Source: an uncultured Draconibacterium sp.
GTDB taxonomy: Bacteria; Bacteroidota; Bacteroidia; Bacteroidales; Prolixibacteraceae
Length of the DNA stretch: 64,000 bases
Assembly (NCBI RefSeq): GCF_963677575.1
Contig: NZ_OY782038.1
Location: 1-64,000 of the forward strand
Direction of reading: 5' to 3'
Part shown: piece after piece, positions 43,621-54,300 of the stretch
How positions within the stretch are numbered: the stretch's first letter is position 1
How the letters are laid out: every line of letters begins with the position of its first letter
The notes under the pieces: model-generated
What the model saw: the letters and a program-made list of their open reading frames with translations, nothing else
Told to the model about the DNA's origin: nothing
The model's database searches: none
Program-made: the position numbers and the translations under genes

Positions 43621-46600
43621 TTAAAAGTTAACATTTACACCAGCAGAAAAGACCTTTGATAAAGGATAAGTGTTACCACCCCATCCCACGGCATTGCTTC
43701 CTGTGCCTGCGCCAACAGTTTCAGGATCAAACATTTTTGTCATTTTTGTACCTGTCCACAGATTTTCTCCGGATACAAATATTCGCAACTGTTTCATTTT
43801 AATTTTTTCACTCAAGGCTTGTGGAACAGTGTAACCAATCTGTAAATTTTTAAGTCTTATATAGGAAGCGTCCTGCAAATAGCGCGATTGTACTTGTTGA
43901 TTTTTAGAGCTAAAAATAGGTCTTGGATAATATGAATCTAGATTTTCTCCCATTGCTGCATATGTATAAGAATCCTCATTTCGGAAGAAATCCTTATGAT
44001 CTTCAAATCCGGCAGACCACCATAGCCCCCGACTGGATGCACCCCAGAAGTAATAACTATTTTGGAAGTAATCCCGTTTCATTACTCCCTGAAATAATGC
44101 CCTGACATCGAACCCTTTCCAATTTGCCGATAGATCTAAAGCAAATTGGTACCTTGGAGTGTTATTTCCTATTATCTTCAGATCTCCATGATCGTCCAGT
44201 GTATAAGAGCCATTATCTATTTTTTTATCTCCGTTTAAATCTTTGTACATAATATCGCCGGCTGCCCAATTACTCCCAATTGCATTCTGTCCACCTTCTG
44301 TCAGAGCACCAAGATGGGCATCCATTTCTTCCTGTGATTTTGCTATTCCTACCGTTTCATATCCCCATATCTCACCCATTTTCATTCCAGATCGGTAAGT
44401 ATCTAAATTATTTGTTTCATTCGGATAACGTGTAATTTCAGTTTGCGAATCAGAGAGCATGAAATTGACAGAATAACCAAGCCCGTTTTCCAAGTGGTCT
44501 TTCCACGATAGGGACAATTCAAAACCATAAGTTTTTAAATCGGTATTGTTGGCTTTAGGAACATCTGTACCTAATATAACAGGTAACTCGGGAGCGGGGC
44601 CTACCATATCAAGTGTTTTTCGGGTGAAATAGTCAAACGAAGCGTTCAATTTATTTTTGAACATCCCAATATCAGTACCAATATTCCACGAATTAATTTT
44701 CTCCCATGTCATACTCTGGCTAATTAAACCTGGAGCCTGGGCAGTGTTTGGTTTGGCCCCATTAACTAACCACCCTCCGTTAGCGGTTCCTGTAGTCATT
44801 GTTAAATAAGTGGGATAAATGCTCGACGTATTTTGGTTACCCAGTTCGCCATACGAAACTCTTAGTTTCAGATTAGAAATTTTATCCTGTATTGGTTCCC
44901 AGAATTCTTCTCTTGCAATGTTCCATCCTGTAGAAACTGAAGGGAACCATTGCCAGCGCATATCTTCCCGGTAACGTGATGTTCCGTCGTAGCGGAGGTT
45001 TACTTCCAGTAAATATTTTTCTTTGTAATTATAATTTACCCTACCAAAGAAACCTGAAGTAGACCAACTGTCCGTGTAACCGGTAACAACAGGAGAAACT
45101 GTGTTCCCGTTAAGATCGGTTCCCGAAGTAAGATTTATTACCGGCAAGGATGCTACGATAATACCGTTGCGCTTTGCCGATAAGTTCCGGTACCCGCTGT
45201 CTTCTGCCTGAAAACCAACAAGCCCTTTTAAATAATGACCGTTATCAAAATGTTTTTCGTATTCAGTAAAAATATTGGTTGTTAAGAAATTTTGACGCAT
45301 GGCATACTCGTACACCTGGGTTGTACTATTCACATAATATGGTTGTTCTGCTACATTATGGGCATAAGTTTTCTGTGTGTCGTAATGTCTGAATTCGTTT
45401 CGGGTGCGATAGTTAAAATCAATATGGGTTTTCCAGTCTTTTACAGGCTCCAGATTAAATTTTATTTGCTGGTACAACCAGTCTCGCTGAACACCGTCTT
45501 TTCCTCCATCCTGTAGATTTATAACCTGGGTATTCATTAAATAGCCATTGGGATCGTATAATGAAATGGTTGGCCAACTACCCCTGGCTAAATCCATATA
45601 AAAAGTGTTTGTCATGTATGCAGGTCTCTCATAATCTTCACGAATAAATCGATTAGCTACATCAATGGAAAACCAATCATTTAATTGTCCCCGTATTTTT
45701 ACTGTTGTAGAATACCTGTTAAAATCGTCCTCTCCAAAGTTCATCAATCCTCCCTGATCGAGATAGTTGCCGGAAAAATAAAACTGTAATTTTTCATTTC
45801 CTCCACTTGAGCTTATATTATGTTCCTGAGAGAATGCATATTTTTTATAATAAGTATCGTACCAATCAATATTGTCGTTACCAACTCGCCAGCCATTTCC
45901 CCATATTGCTGTGTTTCGCGGATCAGGAATTGTTACGTAATCAATAACCCCATCCTGATAATCTTTTATCCGTTGTAATCTTTCTTCGCTGAAATAACCT
46001 GCTTGTCCGGCATTTATATAAGCTTCATTATAATAAATTCCAAAAGTATAAGAGTCCATCATATCCGGCATATTAATTGGATAATTCCACCGGAGACTAT
46101 TGTTATAATTTACTACAACTTGTCCTTTTTTTCCTTGTTTCGTTGTGATCAGAATAACTCCAAACGGAGCACGTGAACCGTAAATTGAAGAAGCTGCAGC
46201 ATCTTTCAACACCGATACATTCTCAATATCCTGCGGATTAAGCGCATTAATATCACCTTCCATTCCATCAATCAGTATCAGGGGACTACCTGTTGATCCT
46301 TCTCCAATTGTTGCAATACCTCTGATGTTTATTTCCGGATCAGAGTCTAAACTTCCTCCCTGGCTTTGAGAAATATTTAGGCCGGGAACTAAACCTTGTA
46401 ATATTTGTGAAGCATTTTGAACAGGACGTTCGGCCAATTCTTCAGATGAAATGGCTCCCACAGCACCGGTAAGGTTAACCTTTTTTTGAGTACCGTAACC
46501 AACTACAACAACTTCTTCTACGCCAATGGCATCTTCTTGCATTACAACATTTAATGAAGTTGTGCCTTCAACTGAGATCTCCTGTGATTTCATTCCAACA

Positions 46601-47157
46601 AAAGAAAAAACCAGAGTTGCATTTTCCGGAATATTGTTGAGAAGAAATTCTCCATCAATATCGCTAACGGTTCCGTTGGTTGTCCCTTTTAATGCAATGG
46701 TTACTCCCGGCAAAGGCAATCCGCTCGAATCAGTGACTTTTCCTGAAACTGATTTTTGTTGCTGTGCCTCACTTTGCGAATGGCTGTAATTTGTATTTGG
46801 TCTTAAAAGAATGGCATTGTCGTCCATTACCTGGTAAATAATCCCCTGATTCTGAAAAATTTCATCCAGAATCTCTTCAACGGTTGAGTTATTTGTACTA
46901 AGCGAAACCTGACGTTCTACATCTACCTGTTCGCGAATGTAAAAGAAGCGGAAATCGCTCGATTCTTCAATTTCTTTTAGTACATCTGCAATTTGTTTAT
47001 TTTCTGCCCTAAAATTAAATTTTGTGGCTTGCGAGTACACTGTTGCAGAAACTTGCATTAGACTTAGTAGTAAGAATAAAGTTGTTAGTTTCATTGTTAG
47101 TAATACCTTTTGCACTCTCCTGTCATGCAGGAAAGCATTTCTAAATTTTTTTTTCAT
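43621..47157 (-). CDS. SusC-like TonB-dependent transporter with STN domain
   Basis: 1178 residues. After a long N-terminal lead and signal peptide (MKLTTLFLLL.., SATVYSQ) comes an STN/secretin domain (about 45-110), which signals to a FecR anti-sigma factor. Then a carboxypeptidase-regulatory domain (about 135-210, KSVSGKVTDSSGLPLPGV), the TonB plug (VEEVVVVGYGTQKK, INIRGIATIGEGS, GSRAPFGVILITTKQG) and the 22-strand barrel ending NVNF. Imports oligosaccharides with the SusD partner. The STN domain fits regulation by the FecR/ECF sigma pair upstream. Confidence 0.95.
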   Translation of the reverse strand: MKKKFRNAFLHDRRVQKVLLTMKLTTLFLLLSLMQVSATVYSQATKFNFRAENKQIADVLKEIEESSDFRFFYIREQVDVERQVSLSTNNSTVEEILDEIFQNQGIIYQVMDDNAILLRPNTNYSHSQSEAQQQKSVSGKVTDSSGLPLPGVTIALKGTTNGTVSDIDGEFLLNNIPENATLVFSFVGMKSQEISVEGTTSLNVVMQEDAIGVEEVVVVGYGTQKKVNLTGAVGAISSEELAERPVQNASQILQGLVPGLNISQSQGGSLDSDPEINIRGIATIGEGSTGSPLILIDGMEGDINALNPQDIENVSVLKDAAASSIYGSRAPFGVILITTKQGKKGQVVVNYNNSLRWNYPINMPDMMDSYTFGIYYNEAYINAGQAGYFSEERLQRIKDYQDGVIDYVTIPDPRNTAIWGNGWRVGNDNIDWYDTYYKKYAFSQEHNISSSGGNEKLQFYFSGNYLDQGGLMNFGEDDFNRYSTTVKIRGQLNDWFSIDVANRFIREDYERPAYMTNTFYMDLARGSWPTISLYDPNGYLMNTQVINLQDGGKDGVQRDWLYQQIKFNLEPVKDWKTHIDFNYRTRNEFRHYDTQKTYAHNVAEQPYYVNSTTQVYEYAMRQNFLTTNIFTEYEKHFDNGHYLKGLVGFQAEDSGYRNLSAKRNGIIVASLPVINLTSGTDLNGNTVSPVVTGYTDSWSTSGFFGRVNYNYKEKYLLEVNLRYDGTSRYREDMRWQWFPSVSTGWNIAREEFWEPIQDKISNLKLRVSYGELGNQNTSSIYPTYLTMTTGTANGGWLVNGAKPNTAQAPGLISQSMTWEKINSWNIGTDIGMFKNKLNASFDYFTRKTLDMVGPAPELPVILGTDVPKANNTDLKTYGFELSLSWKDHLENGLGYSVNFMLSDSQTEITRYPNETNNLDTYRSGMKMGEIWGYETVGIAKSQEEMDAHLGALTEGGQNAIGSNWAAGDIMYKDLNGDKKIDNGSYTLDDHGDLKIIGNNTPRYQFALDLSANWKGFDVRALFQGVMKRDYFQNSYYFWGASSRGLWWSAGFEDHKDFFRNEDSYTYAAMGENLDSYYPRPIFSSKNQQVQSRYLQDASYIRLKNLQIGYTVPQALSEKIKMKQLRIFVSGENLWTGTKMTKMFDPETVGAGTGSNAVGWGGNTYPLSKVFSAGVNVNF

Positions 47158-47216
47158 AAATTTGAATGTTTTGATTAATGTTTTTGGTATCCGACCAATT
47201 TTTTTTCAAGACGATT

Positions 47217-47254
47217 TAAGCCGACAGGTGTTCCCGCACCTACGGCTTATTTTT
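47217..47254 (+). terminator. Intrinsic terminator on the antisense strand of the susC leader (PUL 1)
   Basis: Strong hairpin: TAAGCCG (47217-47223) with CGGCTTA (47243-47249), enclosing AGGTG/CACCT, followed on the plus strand by TTTTT (47250-47254). The surrounding genes run on the minus strand, so the terminator would end an RNA antisense to the susC start region. A hairpin at the equivalent place of the second quartet (54762-54800) has the same orientation. Confidence 0.6.
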
Positions 47255-47292
47255 GTTCATAAAGTTCAGTTCATATCATATTCTCCTTTGTT

Positions 47293-48282
47293 TTATTTTG
47301 AATTAGTTATTTCAATTTTTTGTCCAACAACTTTGTAATCAATAGGTAGTGTGTTTTTTATAATTTCGAGGAATTCAATAATAGACTCATTTTTAATGGT
47401 GCCGTCGAAGTGTAGTTTAAGGATTTCCTTATTTTTTACTTCAATATCAACTCCATATTTTCTTTCTAAAAGAACAACGAGCTCTTTCAAATCCATATTA
47501 ACAAAAACGAGTTTGTTGTCTTTCCACGATGAAAACCACTCGGGATTTACATTTTTAATGGAAATTTCTTTTGAGTCCTTGTTAAGGATAACTTGTTCGC
47601 CGGGCTTTACTACAATATCTTCTGCCAAACGAAAATCACCAGCCGATTGAATTAAAATTTGCCCTTCTTCCAATGTTGTGGTCAACTCGCTGTCTGATTT
47701 ATACGCCTTAATATTAAATTGTGTTCCGGTTACTTTCACATCATAAACCGGGGTATGTACAATAAATGGTTTTTTCTTATTTTTTGCCACATCGAACCAG
47801 GCTTCTCCTTCCAGGTAAACTTCTCGGTTTTTCTTATTTCCCTCCATTTGATAACGGACTCGTGAATCTGCATTTAAGAAAACAATGGTACTGTCGGGCA
47901 TTATCAGTTGAGAAACAGAACCTTTGGGCGAATGAGCAGCGTAATATACAGGCTCAGTATTAGTTTGTAGTAACGAAGTAACATAGGCACCTGCCAGTAA
48001 ACCAATAATTACAGCAGCGGCTATTCTTGTCCAATAAATCAAATACCGTTTTTTGTTGTACCGTTGTTTTTGTTCCAGTTCAATTTTTCTCCAAAGTTTG
48101 TTAAAAAGAGATTTCATGTTAGGAAGCTCAGAAGAGGAACTTTTTTCATCCAGTAAATTTTCCAACAGTACTTCTTTCACTTCAAATTCATTCTCAGGTT
48201 TATGAAAGAGTGACAGCATCTCCTGCCTGTAGCTTTCTGTTTTCCTTCCTCTGGCAATTGTATTCTTTATTTGTTCCTTCAT
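47293..48282 (-). CDS. FecR-family anti-sigma factor
   Basis: 329 residues. A cytoplasmic N-terminal sigma-binding part (about 1-85), one membrane helix (WTRIAAAVIIGLLAGAYV), then the periplasmic FecR domain (PDSTIVFLNADSRVRYQ, GEAWFDVAKNKKKPFIVHTPVYDVKVTGTQFNIKAY) and a DUF4974 STN-like C-terminal domain (MDLKELVVLLERKYGVDIEV). It relays the ligand-bound state of SusC to the ECF sigma factor encoded upstream. Confidence 0.93.
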   Translation of the reverse strand: MKEQIKNTIARGRKTESYRQEMLSLFHKPENEFEVKEVLLENLLDEKSSSSELPNMKSLFNKLWRKIELEQKQRYNKKRYLIYWTRIAAAVIIGLLAGAYVTSLLQTNTEPVYYAAHSPKGSVSQLIMPDSTIVFLNADSRVRYQMEGNKKNREVYLEGEAWFDVAKNKKKPFIVHTPVYDVKVTGTQFNIKAYKSDSELTTTLEEGQILIQSAGDFRLAEDIVVKPGEQVILNKDSKEISIKNVNPEWFSSWKDNKLVFVNMDLKELVVLLERKYGVDIEVKNKEILKLHFDGTIKNESIIEFLEIIKNTLPIDYKVVGQKIEITNSK

Positions 48283-48350
48283 TTCAAACTTAATACGGAT
48301 TAATCCTACAATTTACTCATTCTATAAATCTATTTTGAATGAATTTGGAC

Positions 48351-48379
48351 AAAAAGTTGCCTGATTTATTTCAGGCAAC
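48351..48379 (-). terminator. Intrinsic terminator between sigma and fecR genes
   Basis: Perfect 9-bp stem, GTTGCCTGA (48356-48364) with TCAGGCAAC (48371-48379), 6-nt loop, followed on the minus strand by five T (48351-48355). It lies after the ECF sigma gene and before fecR, so fecR is partly or fully transcribed from its own promoter. Confidence 0.65.
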
Positions 48380-48530
48380 TAATGCTAACTAAACATAGAC
48401 TATTCTTATAAATGAACCTATCGCTTTCTGATGGTTATACGAGTTACTTGTTTTATTTACTCAGTGAGAAATGAAAATTAGGAGGATTTGATGTAATTTC
48501 AACAATATTGTTGCCTGATATCGAAGTGTC

Positions 48531-49121
48531 CTATCCATAAAAAATATAGAAAAAGAGTAAAGTAAGGATTGATTGATCCTTGTAGTGTTCTTTTAAAAAT
48601 GAAATGGCACGGTATAAATGATTTTCAACTGTCCGTTTCGATAGGTCTAACTTTTTTGCAATTTCATCATTTGTAAACCCTTCCAATTTGCTTAGCCTGA
48701 AAATCTTTTGTTGTTGTTCAGGTAATTTCGCAACTAAATTATCCAGGTTTTGGAGCATTTCTTCAAAAATTACTTCGTGCCATGTATAATTGCTGTCCTT
48801 CGTATAATTTAACCGGGCATAATCTTCGAAAGCATGTTCTATATTTTTCCGTCGAACAAAATCGTAAATGGTATTTACTGCAATCTTAAAAATGAATGCT
48901 TTAATATTTTGAGAAGAATCCAAAACATTCCTCTTTTCCCATATTTTTAAAAAAACATCTTGAACCAATTCTTCTGCATCGTTTTTGTTTTTCAAATAAT
49001 TTAGCGAAAAAGAATATATACGGGGAGCATACTTTTCAAAGAGTATCTGATAGGCGTCTTTATCTTCATGTGCAATCAGATGGGATAATTCCTGATCAGA
49101 TAGATTTTGATGTTGGTTCAA
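48531..49121 (-). CDS. ECF-type RNA polymerase sigma-70 factor of PUL 1
   Basis: 196 residues. Region 2 (DAYQILFEKYAPRIYSFSLNYLKNKNDAEELVQDVFLKIWEKR) and region 4 (LPEQQQKIFRLSKLEGFTNDEIAKKLDLSKRTVENHLYRAI) are complete. The start at 49121 is a TTG codon; an in-frame stop lies two codons upstream, so the start must be here or at a later codon. It activates the SusC/SusD/enzyme genes downstream when released by FecR. A C-terminal hydrophobic tail (LTLLFFYIFYG) is notable. Confidence 0.92.
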   Translation of the reverse strand: MNQHQNLSDQELSHLIAHEDKDAYQILFEKYAPRIYSFSLNYLKNKNDAEELVQDVFLKIWEKRNVLDSSQNIKAFIFKIAVNTIYDFVRRKNIEHAFEDYARLNYTKDSNYTWHEVIFEEMLQNLDNLVAKLPEQQQKIFRLSKLEGFTNDEIAKKLDLSKRTVENHLYRAISFLKEHYKDQSILTLLFFYIFYG

Positions 49122-49514
49122 TGTTTAATTAATTTAGTTCATGCCAAATATATATTAAAAATTATGAACGTCAATGAAATGAATCCGGATACAGTTAAAA
49201 GCAATTATTGAAAAATGAATAAAATTCATGATGGAATTATTTAGAAGAATAGCTGAATAGTGTGATTTCTATAAGGCTTTTTGGGGTAATTATAAAAAAA
49301 AAACTGCCAATAATATGACAGGTCCTAAAAAATGATCAACTAACTATCCTATAGATAAATTTTTTTTGTTCATTTGAACTACTATATGTAACTGAATAAT
49401 ATCTTCTTCGGGGATGCGATAACTCCTCTCTTGCTGATGAGAATATCCAGTAATTCTATATTCATTCTTAATATCCCCCTTTTATATTTAATGTATTTCT
49501 TTTTTCAGTATAAG
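49122..49514. other. Intergenic region upstream of the PUL 1 sigma gene, no gene seen
   Basis: AT-rich stretch of about 390 bp with no convincing ORF or RNA gene. It must contain the sigma gene promoter; no exact TAnnTTTG box with a well-placed TTTG could be assigned. A plus-strand terminator follows at 49515, so an unannotated plus-strand transcript may start here. Confidence 0.4.
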
Positions 49515-49551
49515 ACCGGATTACATTGGCTCAAGTCCGGTATCTTTTTTT
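49515..49551 (+). terminator. Intrinsic terminator on the plus strand, no plus-strand gene upstream
   Basis: ACCGGA (49515-49520) pairs with TCCGGT (49536-49541), followed by ATC and seven T (49545-49551). The genes on both sides run on the minus strand, so this would terminate an unknown plus-strand RNA starting in 49122-49514. Confidence 0.5.
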
Positions 49552-49609
49552 GTGAAATGGTAAAAGATTGAGGGAAAAATGAGATAATGAAGATTATTAC
49601 CTTTTTTTA

Positions 49610-49645
49610 TGCGCGAACGCAAACAATAAAAGTTGCGTTCGCGCA
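49610..49645. terminator. GC-rich hairpin downstream of susD (PUL 2)
   Basis: Perfect 13-bp inverted repeat, TGCGCGAACGCAA (49610-49622) with TTGCGTTCGCGCA (49633-49645), 10-nt loop, 45 bp after the susD stop on the minus strand. An A-run rather than a T-run follows on the minus strand, so it may be an RNA-stabilising or factor-dependent end instead of a classical terminator. Confidence 0.45.
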
Positions 49646-49689
49646 AATCATCTATGTTTCAAAAGTCAGAGACCTAATTTTTAATAAAT

Positions 49690-51312
49690 CTAATACCCTA
49701 AACTTTGTTCCAATAAAGGATTGGATTTTAGCTCACTCTCCGGAGCAGGCATATAATAATCATGATCATCGTAATGGACAACTCCAGCCTTGGTAGTTGG
49801 GTACTTCGACAATTCTTCTTCAACAATGCCCCACCGGCAGATATCGAACCATCTGTGTCCTTCAAAAAACAATTCTTTATAACGTTCTTCCTGTATTGTT
49901 TGCATATCAACCGTCGACAAATCTTCTCCTTTTGTTGCAGGAGAATTGTAATCAGTTTCATCCCAGGCTCTACGACGAACTTTATTTGTATATTCTGTTG
50001 CTATACCAGTATTTCCAAGGTTAAAATTTGCTTCTGCATACATCAAATAAATGTCAGCAAGCCTGAGCATACAATAATTTTTCGTGCTATACTGGGGCGT
50101 GGAGACATCGAAAAAATCAATGTGCTTTCTCGGGTAATAGCGAAAATCCGACGCATTAGTATCTGCCTGAATCCAAACAGGAGGAGATATTGTTGTACTC
50201 CAATTCTCCCAGGTATAATCGTATAACGACAGCTCATAAATACGTGGGTCATCACCAAAGCGAACTGCGGTTCGTTGGTCTATAAAGAAATTCTTCCAAC
50301 CTCCGGGGACATTGGAAAACATTCTGTTTATCTGGTGATATGGAGGATAGGCATCGGTCGGGCCATCGTAATCATAGTATTGCAATGAAAAAATACTTTC
50401 TGCGTTGTTATCGGTATGTTGAATATAGTCGGAAAAATTTACCGAACGATCAAGAGCAAAGCGTGAATCGGAGATCACTTTTGCCAATTCTTTCTCAGCA
50501 TTAGAGTAGTTATTCATGTATAAATATACTTTTCCAAGTAAAGCATATACTGCCGGTTTTTGTGCCCATCCTGTATTTAGAGTATAATCATCATCAGCAG
50601 AACCGGGTGTACGTACAATTGTATTTGCAGGTATCTGATTATCGCCAATCAATTCAGCAGCGTTTTTCAAGTCAGTAATAATAAAATTATAGCATTCTTC
50701 GACAGTTGACCGGGCAGAATATGGATCGTCGGCAGTTATCAGTCTGTTGGCCAATACTATTCCTTTTGCATCTTTGTTGTTTGGATAAGTTCCTCCAAAG
50801 TTTGGCCCGTTTTCACCAAATAATCGAAGAAGATCAAAATGAACCAGTGCTCGTAGAAAGAGAGCCTCTCCTTTATAATTATTAATTTTTGTCATGTCAG
50901 ATTCTGACAGCTCTTCAGAATCAATATGATTACTGATTAAATCAAGAGTTAGATTTACTGATGACAATGCTTTATAGTAAGTGGGACGGTAATCTACACC
51001 CAGATATTTGTTTGCAGAAGTAACATCGTTCCGGGAGAACTCGTTCCTTGCTTCTGTACTAATATAATCAAGATCAAGCTCATGAGACAGAGAGCCTAAT
51101 GCAATATGTATTTCTCTTGAATATACAGCAGCATATTTGCGATACGCATCCCCAAGGAAAGAGGCAATTTGATCGGGATTGTATGCTATGATATCCCCAA
51201 TATTATCATCGGAAACAGCTCCGGGAAGCGGATGATCAAGGAAATCATCACAGGCTGTTACCCCCCAGAAAAAGCATATTATATAGATTATATATTTCAT
51301 TTTCGTTTTCAT
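49690..51312 (-). CDS. SusD-like glycan-binding outer membrane lipoprotein (PUL 2)
   Basis: 540 residues with lipobox GVTAC. SusD/RagB features: DDFLDHPLPGAVSDDNIG at the mature start, KGEALFLRALVHFDLLRLFGENGPN, and the closing RYKELFFEGHRWFDICRWG signature. It starts 18 bp after SusC. No enzyme genes follow it: the next gene in the same direction is the sigma gene of PUL 1, beyond a 570-bp gap. Confidence 0.94.
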   Translation of the reverse strand: MKTKMKYIIYIICFFWGVTACDDFLDHPLPGAVSDDNIGDIIAYNPDQIASFLGDAYRKYAAVYSREIHIALGSLSHELDLDYISTEARNEFSRNDVTSANKYLGVDYRPTYYKALSSVNLTLDLISNHIDSEELSESDMTKINNYKGEALFLRALVHFDLLRLFGENGPNFGGTYPNNKDAKGIVLANRLITADDPYSARSTVEECYNFIITDLKNAAELIGDNQIPANTIVRTPGSADDDYTLNTGWAQKPAVYALLGKVYLYMNNYSNAEKELAKVISDSRFALDRSVNFSDYIQHTDNNAESIFSLQYYDYDGPTDAYPPYHQINRMFSNVPGGWKNFFIDQRTAVRFGDDPRIYELSLYDYTWENWSTTISPPVWIQADTNASDFRYYPRKHIDFFDVSTPQYSTKNYCMLRLADIYLMYAEANFNLGNTGIATEYTNKVRRRAWDETDYNSPATKGEDLSTVDMQTIQEERYKELFFEGHRWFDICRWGIVEEELSKYPTTKAGVVHYDDHDYYMPAPESELKSNPLLEQSLGY

Positions 51313-51330
51313 AATTCAAAGTTTTAAAAG

Positions 51331-54300
51331 TTAAAATACCAACTGAACTCCCAATACAACAGACTTAAACTGAGGATACTGGTTAACACTATAAACACCC
51401 CTGGTATAATTATCTTCACCAGACATGAACTCCGGATCAAACCCCTTGAACTTTGTAAATGTGAGGGCGTTTTCAACTCCTGTGTAAATCTTTAATTTTT
51501 CCAATTTGATAACAGAACGTAGTTTTGGCGCTAAGTCGTAGCCCAGTTGTAAATTTTTAAGCCGCAGGTAAGAGGCATCTTCCACCATATATGAATTAGA
51601 TAAATTATAGTTATGCGCAGAGTTTCCCAGGCGGGGAACCGATGTTGATGTATTTGATGATGACCATGCATTTTTTACAGCACTGGTTGAATTATAGTCT
51701 CCATACATATTTTCCATATATTGCTTTGTATCATTGTATACATCGATATCATACACGCCCTGCCAATTCATAATCAGTTCAAATCCTTTATATTCTAAGT
51801 TAATATTAGAACCGTAGATAATTTTGGGCCAGGGATTGCCTATTGAAGTCTGATCCTCACTTGAAATTGTTCCATCATTATTAATGTCTTTAAATTTTAT
51901 ATCCCCAGGCGATACTGCTCCATCATAAGAGCTAAATCCATTTTCAATTGCTACATTATTCAAAGATTCAATTTCCTCGGAACTTTGATATAATCCATCA
52001 GCAACATATCCAAAAAGAGCAGAGACAGGTCCATTGTTGTAGGTTCTGTTATGGCTACCTCCATCCAAGTAGGAGGCATTTCCTACGTCCAGCACTTTAT
52101 TTTTGTTATAAGCCATTGTACCGCTCAGTGCATATTTCAAGTCGCCTAAATGATGGGCATATCCTAAGGAAATTTCAATTCCCCTATTCCGAATAATTCC
52201 CCTGTTTACATAGTAATAATCAAATCCGGTTGTTGATGGCAGAGACATTTTCAGCAAAGCATCTCTTGTTTTTTTATTATAAAAATCAATTGTTGCGGTT
52301 AACGCATTTGAAAAGAGTCCAAGGTCAATACCAGCATTTACCGAAAAGGTTTTTTCCCAGGTAATATTTTCATTGACCACCTTCTGGGCAATCCATGTTC
52401 CGTTAGTCTGTTGTGTATATTCCTGTCTCCACAAATTAGAAGGAACATTAGAATTTCCGAGTTCTCCTACCCCCATCCTGAGTTTTAGGTTATTTATCTT
52501 TTCCAAAGAGAAGAATGATTCGTTGGCAAGGTTCCATCCTAGCGATACCGATGGAAAAAAAGCATTTCGATTGCCCGGTGCAAATTTATCAGTAGCGTCG
52601 TTCCTGAAATTGGCCGTCATCAAATATTTATTATCGTATGAATAGCTCAAACGGCCAAACTGGGAATAGCGGCTTCCTTCGTCCCAGCTATTAGTTCCAT
52701 CCCGATACATTGTTAAAGCATTTGTCCGCAAATCCTGTGAGGGAATTCCATAAGTCGCATTTCCACTGGAAGCAACATAGTCTTTTTCATATACCTCTGT
52801 TCCCACCATAATGCCGAATTCGCTCTTCTTTATTTTTTTTGTATAAGAAGCATATGAATTCAATAAATAAGAACGGGTTAATCCCTGTTCGTAGGCAAAT
52901 TGTTTTGATGTGCCGTTATCCTTTGAAATATAGTCTGTTGAATTTATAGATACTCCACCAAAACAATTATATCTGAATTTCGAGTTCCAGATGTTGGTTG
53001 AGGTTCCTGATACATTGGTAACCCAGGTTAATCCTTTAATCGGAGTAAGGGTAATCTGAAGGTTTCCCCACGACTGACTTGTTTTTTCCCAAAAATCCTT
53101 GGTCATAGCATCTTCCATTGGGTTAGATCCCTGCCAGTCGATGGTTTGTGCAAATTCATCACTAAAATAGCCATAACCAGTACCCATCGGATTAGTACTG
53201 TCATATACTTTCATGGCAGGATTTCCTCTAAAAATACCTTGCCAAATTCTGTAGTCATTATAAAAAGGAACATCTTTAGAATGCATATGATGGAATGTTT
53301 CCCGAAGTTTTAACCAGGAAGCCGGTTGTTGTTCGAATTGAAACCTGACAGAAGATTTCTGAAAACTTGTATTTACCAAGGTTCCTTCATCACTTTCGTG
53401 TAAAGCAGAAATATAAAATGTTGAATTGTTTTTTCCTCCAGATACCGACAGGCTGTGCACCTGCTCTGTTCCTGTTCTGAACATGGCATCTACCCAATCG
53501 GTATTGGGAAGTGTACTAACTTCCTGTTCACTTAAAAAATAGAACGATTTAATACTCGATTTCATATCGTCATCCGTAAGAGTAGGGTTATTAGATTTCC
53601 AACGGGCTTTGTATAAATCGATATATTCCTGTGTTCCCAACATATCGGGAAGACCAAGAGCTTGGTTTATCCTTGTATAGCCATGGTAGTTTACCCTTAT
53701 TTTATCTTTTCGGGCCTTCCGGGTTGTAACCAGAACTACCCCGTTGGCTGCCTGCACTCCGTAAATTGCAGCAGAAGCAGCATCTTTTAGTATTTGTATT
53801 GATTCAACATCCTGAAAATTCTCAAGTGGAGCTTCTTGTATACCGTCAACAATCCAGAGAGGAGAAGCATCACTCATAGTACCAACCCCCCGTAAAAAAA
53901 GACTTGTCTCTTCTCCGGGTTTCCCGCTTTTTTTTACTGCGAATACAGGAGCTTTTCCCTGCAGTGCCTGGGCTACATCATTACCTGCCATTGTATGCAA
54001 GTCTTCAAAATCTAAAGAGTTTATAGCGCCTGAAATATTATCTTTCCTTTGCACACCATAGCCAATAGCGACCACTTCTTCAATGCCAACAAAATCTTCT
54101 TTCATAATAATGTTTAATGGAGCCGTGCCTTCTACTGAAATCTCTTGTGTTTTCATTCCAACAAAAGAAAAAACAAGTGTTGCATTTTCCGGAATATTGT
54201 TGAGAACAAATGTACCATCAACATTACTGATCGTCCCGTTAGTTGTTCCTTTTAATGCAATAGTTACTCCAGGTAAAGGAGCACCACTCGAATCGAGAAC

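Noticed and set aside
47024..47338. Plus-strand ORF across the susC start and fecR gap
   Set aside because: The frame has no domain features and overlaps the susC N-terminus. A non-coding antisense RNA explains the terminator better.
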